5,206 nt of DNA from the NCBI GenBank assembly GCA_030037575.1, contig JASHRB010000514.1:1-5206 (forward strand). Reading direction: 5' to 3'. Under the pieces are notes generated by a model. The model saw only the letters and a list, made by a program, of their open reading frames with translations. It was not told the origin of the DNA and did no database searches. This DNA is from Candidatus Sulfotelmatobacter sp. Its GTDB lineage: Bacteria > Acidobacteriota > Terriglobia > Terriglobales > Acidobacteriaceae. Of the stretch, positions 1-5,206 are shown in pieces (position 1 is the stretch's first letter; every line of letters starts with the position of its first letter). Position numbers and translations under genes: made by a program.

Positions 1-467
1 AAGGCCAGCAGAATTGAGGCCGTCGCATTGATGGTCATCGAGGTGGAGATTTTCGTAAGATCGATTCCCGAGAACAGCCGTTCCATGTCCTCCACCGAAT
101 CAATCGCTACGCCGACCTTGCCCACTTCGCCCGCGGCGAGCGCATGGTCGGAATCCATTCCGATCTGCGTGGGCAAATCGAAGGCCACGGAGAGTCCGGT
201 GGTCCCGTTCGCCAGTAAATATTTGTAGCGCTTGTTCGACTCCTCCGCGTCGCCCATTCCGGCGTATTGGCGCATGGTCCACAGGCGGCCGCGATACATA
301 GTGGCCTGCACGCCGCGGGTGAATGGATATTCGCCGGGATAGCCCACTCCGTTTTCATAGTCCGAGCCCTCCAGGTCGGCAGGGGTGTAGAAAGGCTTTA
401 CCGGAATGTGAGAGGAAGTTTCGACGCTGGCTTCGCGGATCTCCGGGGCTTTGGTGGCATCCGCCAT
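1..467 (-). CDS. Methylmalonyl-CoA mutase-type large subunit, N-terminal part (C-terminus outside window)
   Basis: This is a coenzyme-B12-dependent acyl-CoA mutase large subunit, which most likely interconverts (R)-methylmalonyl-CoA and succinyl-CoA in the cytoplasm, in propionate or branched-chain degradation. ATG at 467 opens a frame that stays open to base 1, giving 155 residues. AAGGAG lies 9 nt upstream of the start. Family blocks visible are [20 protein letters not shown] at about 49-68, then [18 protein letters not shown] at 90-107, and VAIDSVEDM followed by [10 protein letters not shown] to 150. These form the start of the substrate-binding barrel. By alignment from memory to the Propionibacterium enzyme, Tyr68 matches the active-site Tyr89, and Arg61, Thr64 and Arg66 match CoA-contacting Arg82, Thr85 and Arg87. 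Isobutyryl-CoA mutases have Phe at the Tyr position, so Tyr68 favours methylmalonyl-CoA. The second discriminating residue (Arg207) is outside the window. Whether the B12-binding domain is fused or on a separate small subunit cannot be seen. Family assignment is near certain; substrate is inferred. Confidence 0.95.
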   Translation of the reverse strand, partial: MADATKAPEIREASVETSSHIPVKPFYTPADLEGSDYENGVGYPGEYPFTRGVQATMYRGRLWTMRQYAGMGDAEESNKRYKYLLANGTTGLSVAFDLPTQIGMDSDHALAAGEVGKVGVAIDSVEDMERLFSGIDLTKISTSMTINATASILLA

Positions 468-476
468 GGTCGTTAA

Positions 477-482
477 CTCCTT
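477..482 (-). promoter_or_regulatory. Ribosome binding site of the mutase gene
   Basis: On the minus strand this reads AAGGAG, with nine bases before the ATG at 467. It is a strong Shine-Dalgarno match at good spacing. It fixes the mutase start and sits in the 43-base gap after the upstream membrane-protein gene, so the mutase can be translated independently from a shared transcript. Confidence 0.75.
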
Positions 483-510
483 GATCGCCCTTTTCATCTC
501 GGTCCGTCGC

Positions 511-858
511 TCACCGCGCGCTACCTCTGCTTTTCTGCCGAACCCGCCAGAACGAACTCACGCCGAACCAGGCGAACGTAGCTGTGAAGCAAATTGCAAG
601 CGCCACCCGTCCAAAGCCAATCTTCCCTGCCTGGTATCTCGCATATTCGTGCGCCAGGGCGACGCCGCCGCTGCTGGCCATCACCAGGAAAACAAGTCCC
701 GTAACTTCAAGCCACAATTGGTGCAGCACGCGGCCCACGGCCCGCGCGGTGGTTGCCAGGGCGCCGGAGAGCGCTCGCAGGGTCCGGCTTCGCTGGGCCT
801 GCTGAGTCGCGATCCGCGCCGCTACCCCTAACTTTTGTCCAGTCGAGAACTTACTCAC
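511..858 (-). CDS. Small two-helix membrane protein of unknown function
   Basis: I do not recognise the family of this 115-residue protein. The first ~45 residues are basic and Ala/Arg-rich with no hydrophobic signal. Two hydrophobic stretches follow: about 48-69 (Leu, Val, Phe, Met rich, ending near HEY) and about 82-104 ([15 protein letters not shown] core). A short loop with Arg74 and Lys79 joins them, and a basic tail ([11 protein letters not shown]) ends the protein. Positive charge at both ends suggests a helical hairpin in the inner membrane with both termini in the cytoplasm. The start is GTG at 858. An in-frame TAA at 868-870 rules out anything longer, and no other good start occurs before the first helix. 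No clear Shine-Dalgarno precedes it; an extended -10-like box lies so close that the transcript may begin at the start codon. The gene ends 43 bases before the mutase on the same strand, so an operon is likely. A role tied to the mutase is not shown. Confidence 0.72.
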   Translation of the reverse strand: MSKFSTGQKLGVAARIATQQAQRSRTLRALSGALATTARAVGRVLHQLWLEVTGLVFLVMASSGGVALAHEYARYQAGKIGFGRVALAICFTATFAWFGVSSFWRVRQKSRGSAR

Positions 859-864
859 GGCTCG

Positions 865-873
865 ATTTTAACA
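865..873 (-). promoter_or_regulatory. Extended -10 promoter candidate for the membrane protein/mutase pair
   Basis: The minus strand reads TGTTAAAAT, which is an extended -10 (TG, one base, then TAAAAT, five of six to TATAAT). No good -35 is present at 16-18 bases; the nearest TTG-type hexamer (TTGCGT) is 21 bases away. Only six bases separate the box from the GTG at 858, so transcription would begin at or next to the start codon, giving a leaderless mRNA. This is inferred from sequence only. Confidence 0.35.
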
Positions 874-884
874 GCGTGCGGCGC

Positions 885-890
885 TACAAT
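885..890 (+). promoter_or_regulatory. -10 promoter candidate for the 94-residue protein gene
   Basis: TACAAT matches the -10 consensus at five of six positions, within GCGCTACAAT. The hexamer 17 bases upstream (TCGATT, 862-867) is a poor -35, matching at three positions. If used, the transcript would start near 897 and carry a leader of about 95 bases before the GTG at 992. The leader can form a small hairpin (CCGTT at 916-920 with AACGG at 925-929). The box lies next to the oppositely directed candidate at 865-873, so the two promoters may exclude each other. Confidence 0.35.
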
Positions 891-991
891 GACGCAAAGC
901 GGCGTTGGGTTCAAACCGTTGCCGAACGGCCGGCATCTAAATATCGGCGGGTGACCTTTTTGGCCATCGCGAGGGGGTGATCGGGGGACAT

Positions 992-1276
992 GTGGACCAA
1001 CAACTAAAACAACTGATGAAAGAACTCGGCGAGGCCATCAATGAGTCTCTGTCCGATTCCGAACAGATCGCCGAGGTCGTCTCCCGCATTAAAGATGGCG
1101 GCTATGATATTTTCCTTGTGCTCGAAGCCACAATCGGCGTGAGCAAGCAAGGCGACAAAACTTCCGACAGCACTTCGCTGGTCACTACGCTCTCGACAAA
1201 TCCCGAATTCAAAATCAGCGAGCAGGACCTGAAGTTTCTGAAATCTCTGCGCATCAAAATCGAAGAAGAAAAATAA
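992..1276 (+). CDS. Small acidic soluble protein of unknown function
   Basis: I do not recognise this family. With GTG at 992 the product has 94 residues and begins MDQQLKQLMKELGEAINESL. It is acidic and lysine-rich, with no signal peptide or membrane segment. A long amphipathic helix is likely over about residues 1-33. A strand-like stretch (YDIFLVLEATIGV) follows, then a polar Ser/Thr linker and a C-terminal charged helix (SEQDLKFLKSLRIKIEEEK). This layout would suit a small dimerising or adaptor protein, but no catalytic motif is visible. A longer frame from GTG 977 would add only five residues (MIGGH), and its purine run GAGGGG abuts the codon. GTG 992 has GGGGGA three bases upstream, so I prefer it, although the spacing is short. 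The gene is divergent from the membrane protein/mutase pair and lies 159 bases before glgC on the same strand. Helix-friendly composition and an intact frame support a real gene. Confidence 0.75.
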   Translation: MDQQLKQLMKELGEAINESLSDSEQIAEVVSRIKDGGYDIFLVLEATIGVSKQGDKTSDSTSLVTTLSTNPEFKISEQDLKFLKSLRIKIEEEK

Positions 1277-1361
1277 GCCGGAGCCCGGTACTTCCACTTC
1301 GGACGCCTTGTGCCTTATTGGATTGGCTTTGTCAGCTCGCCGTAAGAGCCCCAGACTCCAA

Positions 1362-1373
1362 CCATCGCGATGG
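1362..1373. repeat. 12-bp perfect palindrome upstream of glgC
   Basis: CCATCGCGATGG equals its own reverse complement and lies 62 bases before the glgC start, just upstream of the candidate -10. It could be an operator half-site pair. However, about one 12-bp perfect palindrome is expected by chance in a window this size, so the case rests only on its position. A close copy of the sequence (CCATCGCGAGGGG) occurs at 964-976, before the other plus-strand gene. Confidence 0.25.
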
Positions 1374-1403
1374 GATTATGAAAATCGGCAACGCTCTTCC
1401 CTG

Positions 1404-1412
1404 TGCTACCAT
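1404..1412 (+). promoter_or_regulatory. Extended -10 promoter candidate for glgC
   Basis: TGCTACCAT has the TG extension followed by TACCAT, four of six to the -10 consensus. It resembles the GCTACAAT candidate at 883-890 upstream of the preceding gene. No recognisable -35 occurs 16-18 bases upstream. Transcription would start near 1419, giving a leader of about 17 bases that just includes the AGGA ribosome binding site. Confidence 0.35.
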
Positions 1413-1424
1413 CTACTGTTTTTC

Positions 1425-1428
1425 AGGA
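1425..1428 (+). promoter_or_regulatory. Ribosome binding site deciding the glgC start
   Basis: AGGA is followed by seven bases and then ATG at 1436. This spacing supports ATG 1436 over the in-frame GTG at 1403, which would add eleven residues unlike any GlgC N-terminus and would overlap the promoter candidate. Confidence 0.6.
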
Positions 1429-1435
1429 TTCCTCC

Positions 1436-2686
1436 ATGAAAGACACGCTCGGAGTCCTTCTCGCTGGCGGTGCCGGTGAGCGACTCTATCCTCTTACCCG
1501 CGATCGAGCCAAACCGGCCGTCACTTTCGGAGGAATGTATCGCATCATCGACATCACGCTTTCCAATTGCCTCAACTCCGACCTGCGCCGCGTCTACATT
1601 CTCACCCAATACAAAGCGTTATCGCTGAACCGCCACATCCGCGAAGGATGGAACATTCTGGGCCGTGAAGTTGGTGAGTTCATCGAAGTGCTGCCCCCGA
1701 TGAAACGGGTCAGCGACCAGTGGTATCAAGGCACCGCCGACGCCGTCTATCAAAACATTTATTCCATCGGCTCCGAGCAGCCGCAATACGTGCTGATTCT
1801 CTCCGGCGATCACATCTACAAGATGAATTACGGCAAGATGCTGAAGCAGCACAGAGACTCGGCCGCGGACATCACGCTGGCCACCATTCAGATTGATCTG
1901 GCAGAGACTCCACGTTTCGGCGTGGTCGATGTGGATAAAGACGGCCGCATTAATGGATTCGAGGAAAAGCCGAAGGAAACCAAACTTCGAGCTCCATGGA
2001 ACCCGGAAAAGGTTGCCGGATCGATGGGCGTGTATTTGTTCAACGCCGACGTGCTGATTCCCGTGCTGTTAAAGGACGCCGAAGATCCGCAATCCAGCCA
2101 CGATTTCGGAAAAGACATTCTGCCGAAGATGGTCGACGATTACCGCGTTTTCGCTTACGACTTCATCGATGAGAACAAAAAGGAAGCGCTGTACTGGCGC
2201 GATGTTGGCACTCTGGAAGCTTATTACGACGCGAACATGGATATCGTTTCCGTCTCACCCATTTTCAATCTCTACGATCACGACTGGCCTATCCGAACGC
2301 ACCAACGGCAGTACCCGCCGGCAAAGTTCGTCTTTGCGGAAAAAGATCGTACCGGAACCGCGCTCGATTCCATCGTATCGAATGGCTGCATCGTCTCCGG
2401 CGGAACGGTGCGCAATTCCGTTCTGTCACCCGATGTAAGGGTGAACTCGTATTCGGAGGTCGACTCATCCATACTTTTCTCGCACGTCGCTATCGGGCGC
2501 CATTGTCGCATCAGCCGCTGCATTATCGACCGCAACGTCCACCTGCCCGAGGGCACAACCATCGGCTACGACACCGAAGCCGACCGCTCGCACTATTTCG
2601 TAACCGAAAGCGGCATCACCGTAGTGACGCGCGACTATTCGCTTTTCGAGAACCCGGTGACGGTCGACTACTTCACCAGCGAATAA
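1436..2686 (+). CDS. glgC: Glucose-1-phosphate adenylyltransferase (ADP-glucose pyrophosphorylase)
   Basis: The enzyme makes ADP-glucose and pyrophosphate from ATP and glucose 1-phosphate in the cytoplasm, the committed and regulated step of bacterial glycogen synthesis; it normally acts as a homotetramer. The product has 416 residues, close to E. coli GlgC (431), and is complete. The nucleotidyltransferase domain spans about 4-270: the nucleotide loop LLAGGAGERLYPLT (8-21) with RAKPAVTFGG (24-33), WYQGTADAV (96-104, Tyr97 near the adenine), SGDHIYK with catalytic Asp125, FEEKP with Lys178 for glucose 1-phosphate, SSHDFGKDILP (220-230) and YWRDVGTLEAY with metal-binding Asp256. A left-handed beta-helix follows at about 310-378, with hexapeptide-like turns and CRISRCIIDR near 357-366. 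By alignment from memory, the E. coli fructose-1,6-bisphosphate site residues Arg29 and Lys39 are Ala13 and Asp23 here, while Arg32 is kept as Arg16, so activator choice probably differs. No other glg gene is in the window. It converges on the receptor gene. Confidence 0.98.
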   Translation: MKDTLGVLLAGGAGERLYPLTRDRAKPAVTFGGMYRIIDITLSNCLNSDLRRVYILTQYKALSLNRHIREGWNILGREVGEFIEVLPPMKRVSDQWYQGTADAVYQNIYSIGSEQPQYVLILSGDHIYKMNYGKMLKQHRDSAADITLATIQIDLAETPRFGVVDVDKDGRINGFEEKPKETKLRAPWNPEKVAGSMGVYLFNADVLIPVLLKDAEDPQSSHDFGKDILPKMVDDYRVFAYDFIDENKKEALYWRDVGTLEAYYDANMDIVSVSPIFNLYDHDWPIRTHQRQYPPAKFVFAEKDRTGTALDSIVSNGCIVSGGTVRNSVLSPDVRVNSYSEVDSSILFSHVAIGRHCRISRCIIDRNVHLPEGTTIGYDTEADRSHYFVTESGITVVTRDYSLFENPVTVDYFTSE

Positions 2687-2971
2687 ACCGACCTGATCCG
2701 GTTCCTCGGGGCCGCCTACGAAGCGCCTTTTACAAACGTGGGCTCGATCGTCGTTTCGGTAGGATTTACGAAACGCCGACGCACAAGACCGGGCACGCCG
2801 CTAGTGGCCTGGCGAGCTTTTTCGAATCCTTCTGCGGGCAAGAACACAGATGGTTGCCTTATCCCTTACTTCTTCAGTTTGGTCAACGCAACGCTGACCG
2901 CGACTGCCATCGACCGCCTTATGGTTTGGCGGTGGCCCAAGCATCTTGCCGGATGACCCTGCCCTGCCAGA
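2687..2971. other. Convergent intergenic region between glgC and the receptor gene
   Basis: These 285 bases separate two genes that run toward each other, so terminators for both are expected here. Two inverted repeats are visible: CGTTTCG/CGAAACG at 2752-2758 and 2769-2775 with a 10-base loop, and ACCGCC/GGCGGT at 2913-2918 and 2928-2933 with a 9-base loop. Neither is followed by a T-run on either strand, so classical intrinsic termination is not supported. The glgC frame stays open for about 90 codons after its stop, ending at a TGA at 2954-2956, but no good start signal exists within it. I see no gene here that I would defend. Confidence 0.5.
2752..2775. terminator. Possible hairpin terminator after glgC
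   Basis: A 7-bp perfect stem (CGTTTCG with CGAAACG) encloses a 10-base loop 66 bases beyond the glgC stop. It lacks a downstream T-tract and is only moderately GC-rich. At best it is a weak terminator, a processing site or a pause; it may also be chance. Confidence 0.2.
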
Positions 2972-5206
2972 TCAGAATTTATAAATCAGAGCGAGCTCCA
3001 TCTCGCGAGGCGTCGTCAGCGTTTGACTGTAGTTTCCGAACGTGCTCGCTGAAGTCACCTCGTCTTGACTCGAGTAAATGTCGAAGCGGGACGAATTGGT
3101 CACATTGAAGACGCTCCAGCGGAACTGCAGCGCCTGCTTCTCTGTGCGCGGAATCCGCCAGCTCTTGGACAGATTCATATCCACCCCGAGGAAGCCATCA
3201 CCTCGAATGGGATTGCGAACGCCACTTTCGCCGGGAAAGGCATAAGTGAAACCGGTGTCCGCGACGGCGGCATTCTTGAATACATTGGGCTGTCCGTTGG
3301 TGATCGTCGTGCCCGTGGTGATCGGTTTCCCGGTCAAATCTGCCCAGCCCATTTCATCCCAGTTGGTTGGAAAATCAAGGCCGCTCATATATGCGCTGAA
3401 GGGGAATCCCGAGGTCCAACGCGCGGTCCCTCCTAACTGCCAGCCGCCAATCGCGGCATCGACTCCTTTGCTCACGTTCCCGCCGAAATCCTTACCCCGG
3501 CCAAAGGGTAGCTCGGCGACCCAGTAGCCATTGATTTGATGCCGCAGATCGTAATCGCTCGGGGCGTACATCTGACTGGGATCCCACGAGTTGATGATGC
3601 TGTCGGTAAGATACTGGACGCCGCGTTCCGCCTCCGACTCAAGATCTTGCGACTTGCTGTAGGTATAGTTGAGCCCGAACAGGAGGCCGTGCGACGTCTG
3701 CTTATGCAGACCGATTTGCAGGGCGTTGTAGTTCGAGTAGCCGATCGAACGCCAGTCCCATAGCGAGGAGAACTGGCTGTTGTAGAAACTGTTCAACCCC
3801 GTTCTGGGGGTGGTCACGAGGCCCAGCACGTCGATGTAATAGAGTGCGGATGTTTCGTTGTAGAGATTGCCGCAGCCGGGGCCGAAAACGTCATACACCG
3901 CGGTCAGCAGGCTTGCGGTGGTCGCCCCGGTTGAGCAAATAAGCGTATAGCCGGAGGATTGTGGCGTCAGCATATCCTGCCAGTATTTCGCTGTGGGTCC
4001 GATGGTTGAAGCGTTGATGCTGCTTTCGGGGACACCCGCGCGCCAGAGTGTCGACAGCTGCCTTGCTGCCGAAAAGTAGTCGATCCCGGATTTCGGATCC
4101 ACCAGGTCCAGCGGCTCTGCGACATCCGACAGGCCGAGCGTGCGGTGAGCGAAGTGCCCCACATAGGCTACGTCCAGAGTCATACGTCCAGGCAGTTGCC
4201 GCTGAATCGAGAGATCAATGGCGTACGAATAAGGCGTCTTGAGGGATTGATCAATGCCATTCCCAATGGCTTCTATACTCGGATAGGTGACCGGAAAGGT
4301 TGATGGTGGGGCTGGCTGTAGCAGGCTGGTTGGGATCGTGTTGATATTGGTAAGTCGAGGGGCTGTGGCCGCCGTCAAGGTACCGAAAGAACTCTGGATC
4401 GTCGACGAGAGGCCAAACGTGCCGGTTTCGTCATAGCTCAGAGCCAGCGCCGGTCCGAAGTTGTCGTAGTACATGCCAGCACCGGCCCGAATCACGGTCT
4501 TGTCCTCACCCAAAAACCCCTTCAGCCAGCCCGAATCGGCGCGCGGCGTCCACGCCACCCCTAAACGCGGCGCGAAGTTCTTGGTCTGCGCAGAGTACAA
4601 ACCCGGCCTTCCATAAACGGACCCAGCCGGTTGGAACTTGATCGGCGCATCCTGATTGGAGGGAATGCCTTCCTTTGCGTGGAGGGCGCGCAGATTGAAC
4701 CAGTTCCCCATGTTTACCGAAGGCGTCACTTCCTGCCCGTTGGTTTCGGTGATGGGCGTCATCAGTTGATAGTTCAGACCGTAGGTGAGCGAAACGTTGG
4801 GCCGCACTCTCCAGGTATCCTGGAAGAAGATGCTGTACGTGTCGGTTGCCCAGTGACGCTGAATCGGGGCTCCCTGCGCCAGCGGAGTCGCGGCGGTAGT
4901 GTTGGTGATTTTGTAGTTGTACTGAGAAAAGCCTTCGGTGACCATGCCCATCAGGTCCACCAGCGCCGTGTCGTAGTTCCCGTCGAAACCCTGGGCAACG
5001 GCAGGAAAGCAGGGGCCGGTGTTGGGGGCACAGCCGTAGGTGGGATTGAGAGGGCTGGGTGTGCCGGCGAAGCCGTTGTACTCGAGCCAATCGGGATTAG
5101 CCAGAGCGTAGCTGAAAGAGTCGGTCTGGTTGTCGCTGCTTCGGCGAATGAACAGGATGTTGGCGCCGAACTGCAAGTTGTGCGATCCCTTTTGCCAGGT
5201 GAGCGT
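2972..5206 (-). CDS. TonB-dependent receptor, Oar-like, C-terminal beta-barrel part (N-terminus outside window)
   Basis: This is an outer-membrane beta-barrel protein of the large receptor family common in Acidobacteriota, usually about 1000-1200 residues with an N-terminal signal peptide, a carboxypeptidase-regulatory-like domain and a plug. Those parts are beyond the right edge; 744 residues are present and the frame is open at base 5206. Barrel signs are alternating aromatic strands throughout, a typical early strand HNLQFGANILFIRR near residue 9-22, SNYNAL at 491-496 followed by GLNYTYSKSQD, DYDLRHQINGYWVAELPFGR at 551-570, the late block with NLSKSWRIPR and FNVTNSSRFD at about 678-709, and the terminal IYKF, whose final Phe is the usual outer-membrane assembly signal. 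Four cysteines (59, 66, 424, 445) fall in two pairs in probable surface loops. TTG at 5176 is not a credible start, because receptor-like sequence (TLTWQKGSHN) continues upstream. Substrate is unknown; large carbohydrate or peptide ligands are typical guesses for the family. Confidence 0.93.
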   Translation of the reverse strand, partial: TLTWQKGSHNLQFGANILFIRRSSDNQTDSFSYALANPDWLEYNGFAGTPSPLNPTYGCAPNTGPCFPAVAQGFDGNYDTALVDLMGMVTEGFSQYNYKITNTTAATPLAQGAPIQRHWATDTYSIFFQDTWRVRPNVSLTYGLNYQLMTPITETNGQEVTPSVNMGNWFNLRALHAKEGIPSNQDAPIKFQPAGSVYGRPGLYSAQTKNFAPRLGVAWTPRADSGWLKGFLGEDKTVIRAGAGMYYDNFGPALALSYDETGTFGLSSTIQSSFGTLTAATAPRLTNINTIPTSLLQPAPPSTFPVTYPSIEAIGNGIDQSLKTPYSYAIDLSIQRQLPGRMTLDVAYVGHFAHRTLGLSDVAEPLDLVDPKSGIDYFSAARQLSTLWRAGVPESSINASTIGPTAKYWQDMLTPQSSGYTLICSTGATTASLLTAVYDVFGPGCGNLYNETSALYYIDVLGLVTTPRTGLNSFYNSQFSSLWDWRSIGYSNYNALQIGLHKQTSHGLLFGLNYTYSKSQDLESEAERGVQYLTDSIINSWDPSQMYAPSDYDLRHQINGYWVAELPFGRGKDFGGNVSKGVDAAIGGWQLGGTARWTSGFPFSAYMSGLDFPTNWDEMGWADLTGKPITTGTTITNGQPNVFKNAAVADTGFTYAFPGESGVRNPIRGDGFLGVDMNLSKSWRIPRTEKQALQFRWSVFNVTNSSRFDIYSSQDEVTSASTFGNYSQTLTTPREMELALIYKF

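Noticed and set aside
451..831. 126-codon plus-strand frame opposite the membrane protein and mutase start
   Set aside because: Its translation is low-complexity, Pro/Arg/Ala-rich and without family motifs, while the opposite strand encodes a recognisable mutase start and membrane helices.
890..955. GACGCAAAGC (891-900) resembles part of the cyclic-di-GMP-I (GEMM) riboswitch core
   Set aside because: The required upstream AAACC plus GAAA tetraloop stem and the paired downstream receptor helix are absent in the right order, so a ten-base match alone is not enough.
977..991. Longer start (GTG 977) for the 94-residue protein
   Set aside because: The purine run directly abuts the codon, leaving no spacing for ribosome binding, and the five extra residues (MIGGH) add nothing recognisable; GTG 992 is preferred.
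1278..1302. CCGGAG/CTTCGG inverted repeat after the 94-residue protein gene as a terminator
   Set aside because: The stem is six pairs including a G-T wobble, the loop is 13 bases and no T-run follows.
1403..1435. Longer glgC start at GTG 1403
   Set aside because: It would add eleven residues atypical for GlgC, overlap the -10 candidate and ignore the well-spaced AGGA before ATG 1436.
2913..2933. ACCGCC/GGCGGT hairpin as a terminator for the receptor gene
   Set aside because: It is six pairs with a 9-base loop, 39 bases beyond the stop and with no T-tract on the minus strand; chance is as likely.
2503..3108. 201-codon plus-strand frame overlapping the end of glgC and the receptor C-terminus
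   Set aside because: It overlaps two certain genes in other frames and reads as an Arg/His/Pro-rich shadow with no RBS.
4506..5090. 194-codon minus-strand frame inside the receptor gene
   Set aside because: It is a shifted-frame shadow of the TonB-dependent receptor; the product is Arg/Gly/His-rich and shows no domain.
5174..5176. TTG at 5176 as the receptor start codon
   Set aside because: Receptor-like sequence (TLTWQKGSHN) continues in frame to the window edge, no RBS is present, and the plug and signal peptide would be missing.

Overview
The window looks like chromosomal DNA of about 58-60% GC from a soil bacterium, most likely an Acidobacteriota member of the Koribacter/Sulfotelmatobacter kind. 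That placement is inference. It rests on a large Oar-type TonB-dependent receptor with the barrel phrasing common in that phylum, a GlgC that reads GGAGERLYPLTRDRAKPA at its N-terminus, and a B12-dependent acyl-CoA mutase large subunit. No rRNA, tRNA, CRISPR array, insertion sequence or phage gene was seen.

Layout. (1) 1-467, minus strand: the N-terminal 155 residues of a methylmalonyl-CoA mutase-type large subunit, cut by the left edge. (2) 511-858, minus: a 115-residue protein with two predicted membrane helices, directly upstream of the mutase on the same strand and probably co-transcribed. (3) 859-991: a divergent promoter region with -10-like boxes facing both ways. (4) 992-1276, plus: a 94-residue acidic soluble protein of unknown function. 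(5) 1277-1435: an intergenic region with a short palindrome and a plausible glgC promoter. (6) 1436-2686, plus: glgC, complete, with start, RBS and catalytic residues all identifiable. (7) 2687-2971: a convergent intergenic region with two imperfect hairpins and a 90-codon open frame of doubtful meaning. (8) 2972-5206, minus: the C-terminal 744 residues of an outer-membrane TonB-dependent receptor, cut by the right edge.

How the genes relate. They do not form one pathway. The mutase links propionyl-CoA or branched-chain degradation to succinyl-CoA. GlgC makes ADP-glucose, the committed step of glycogen synthesis. The receptor takes up an unidentified large substrate, or senses it, at the outer membrane. 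The two small proteins have no recognised function.

I found no convincing new multi-gene system. The points worth a second look are the two orphan small proteins, the possibly leaderless GTG start in the divergent region, the altered allosteric residues of GlgC, and the open frame beyond the glgC stop codon.
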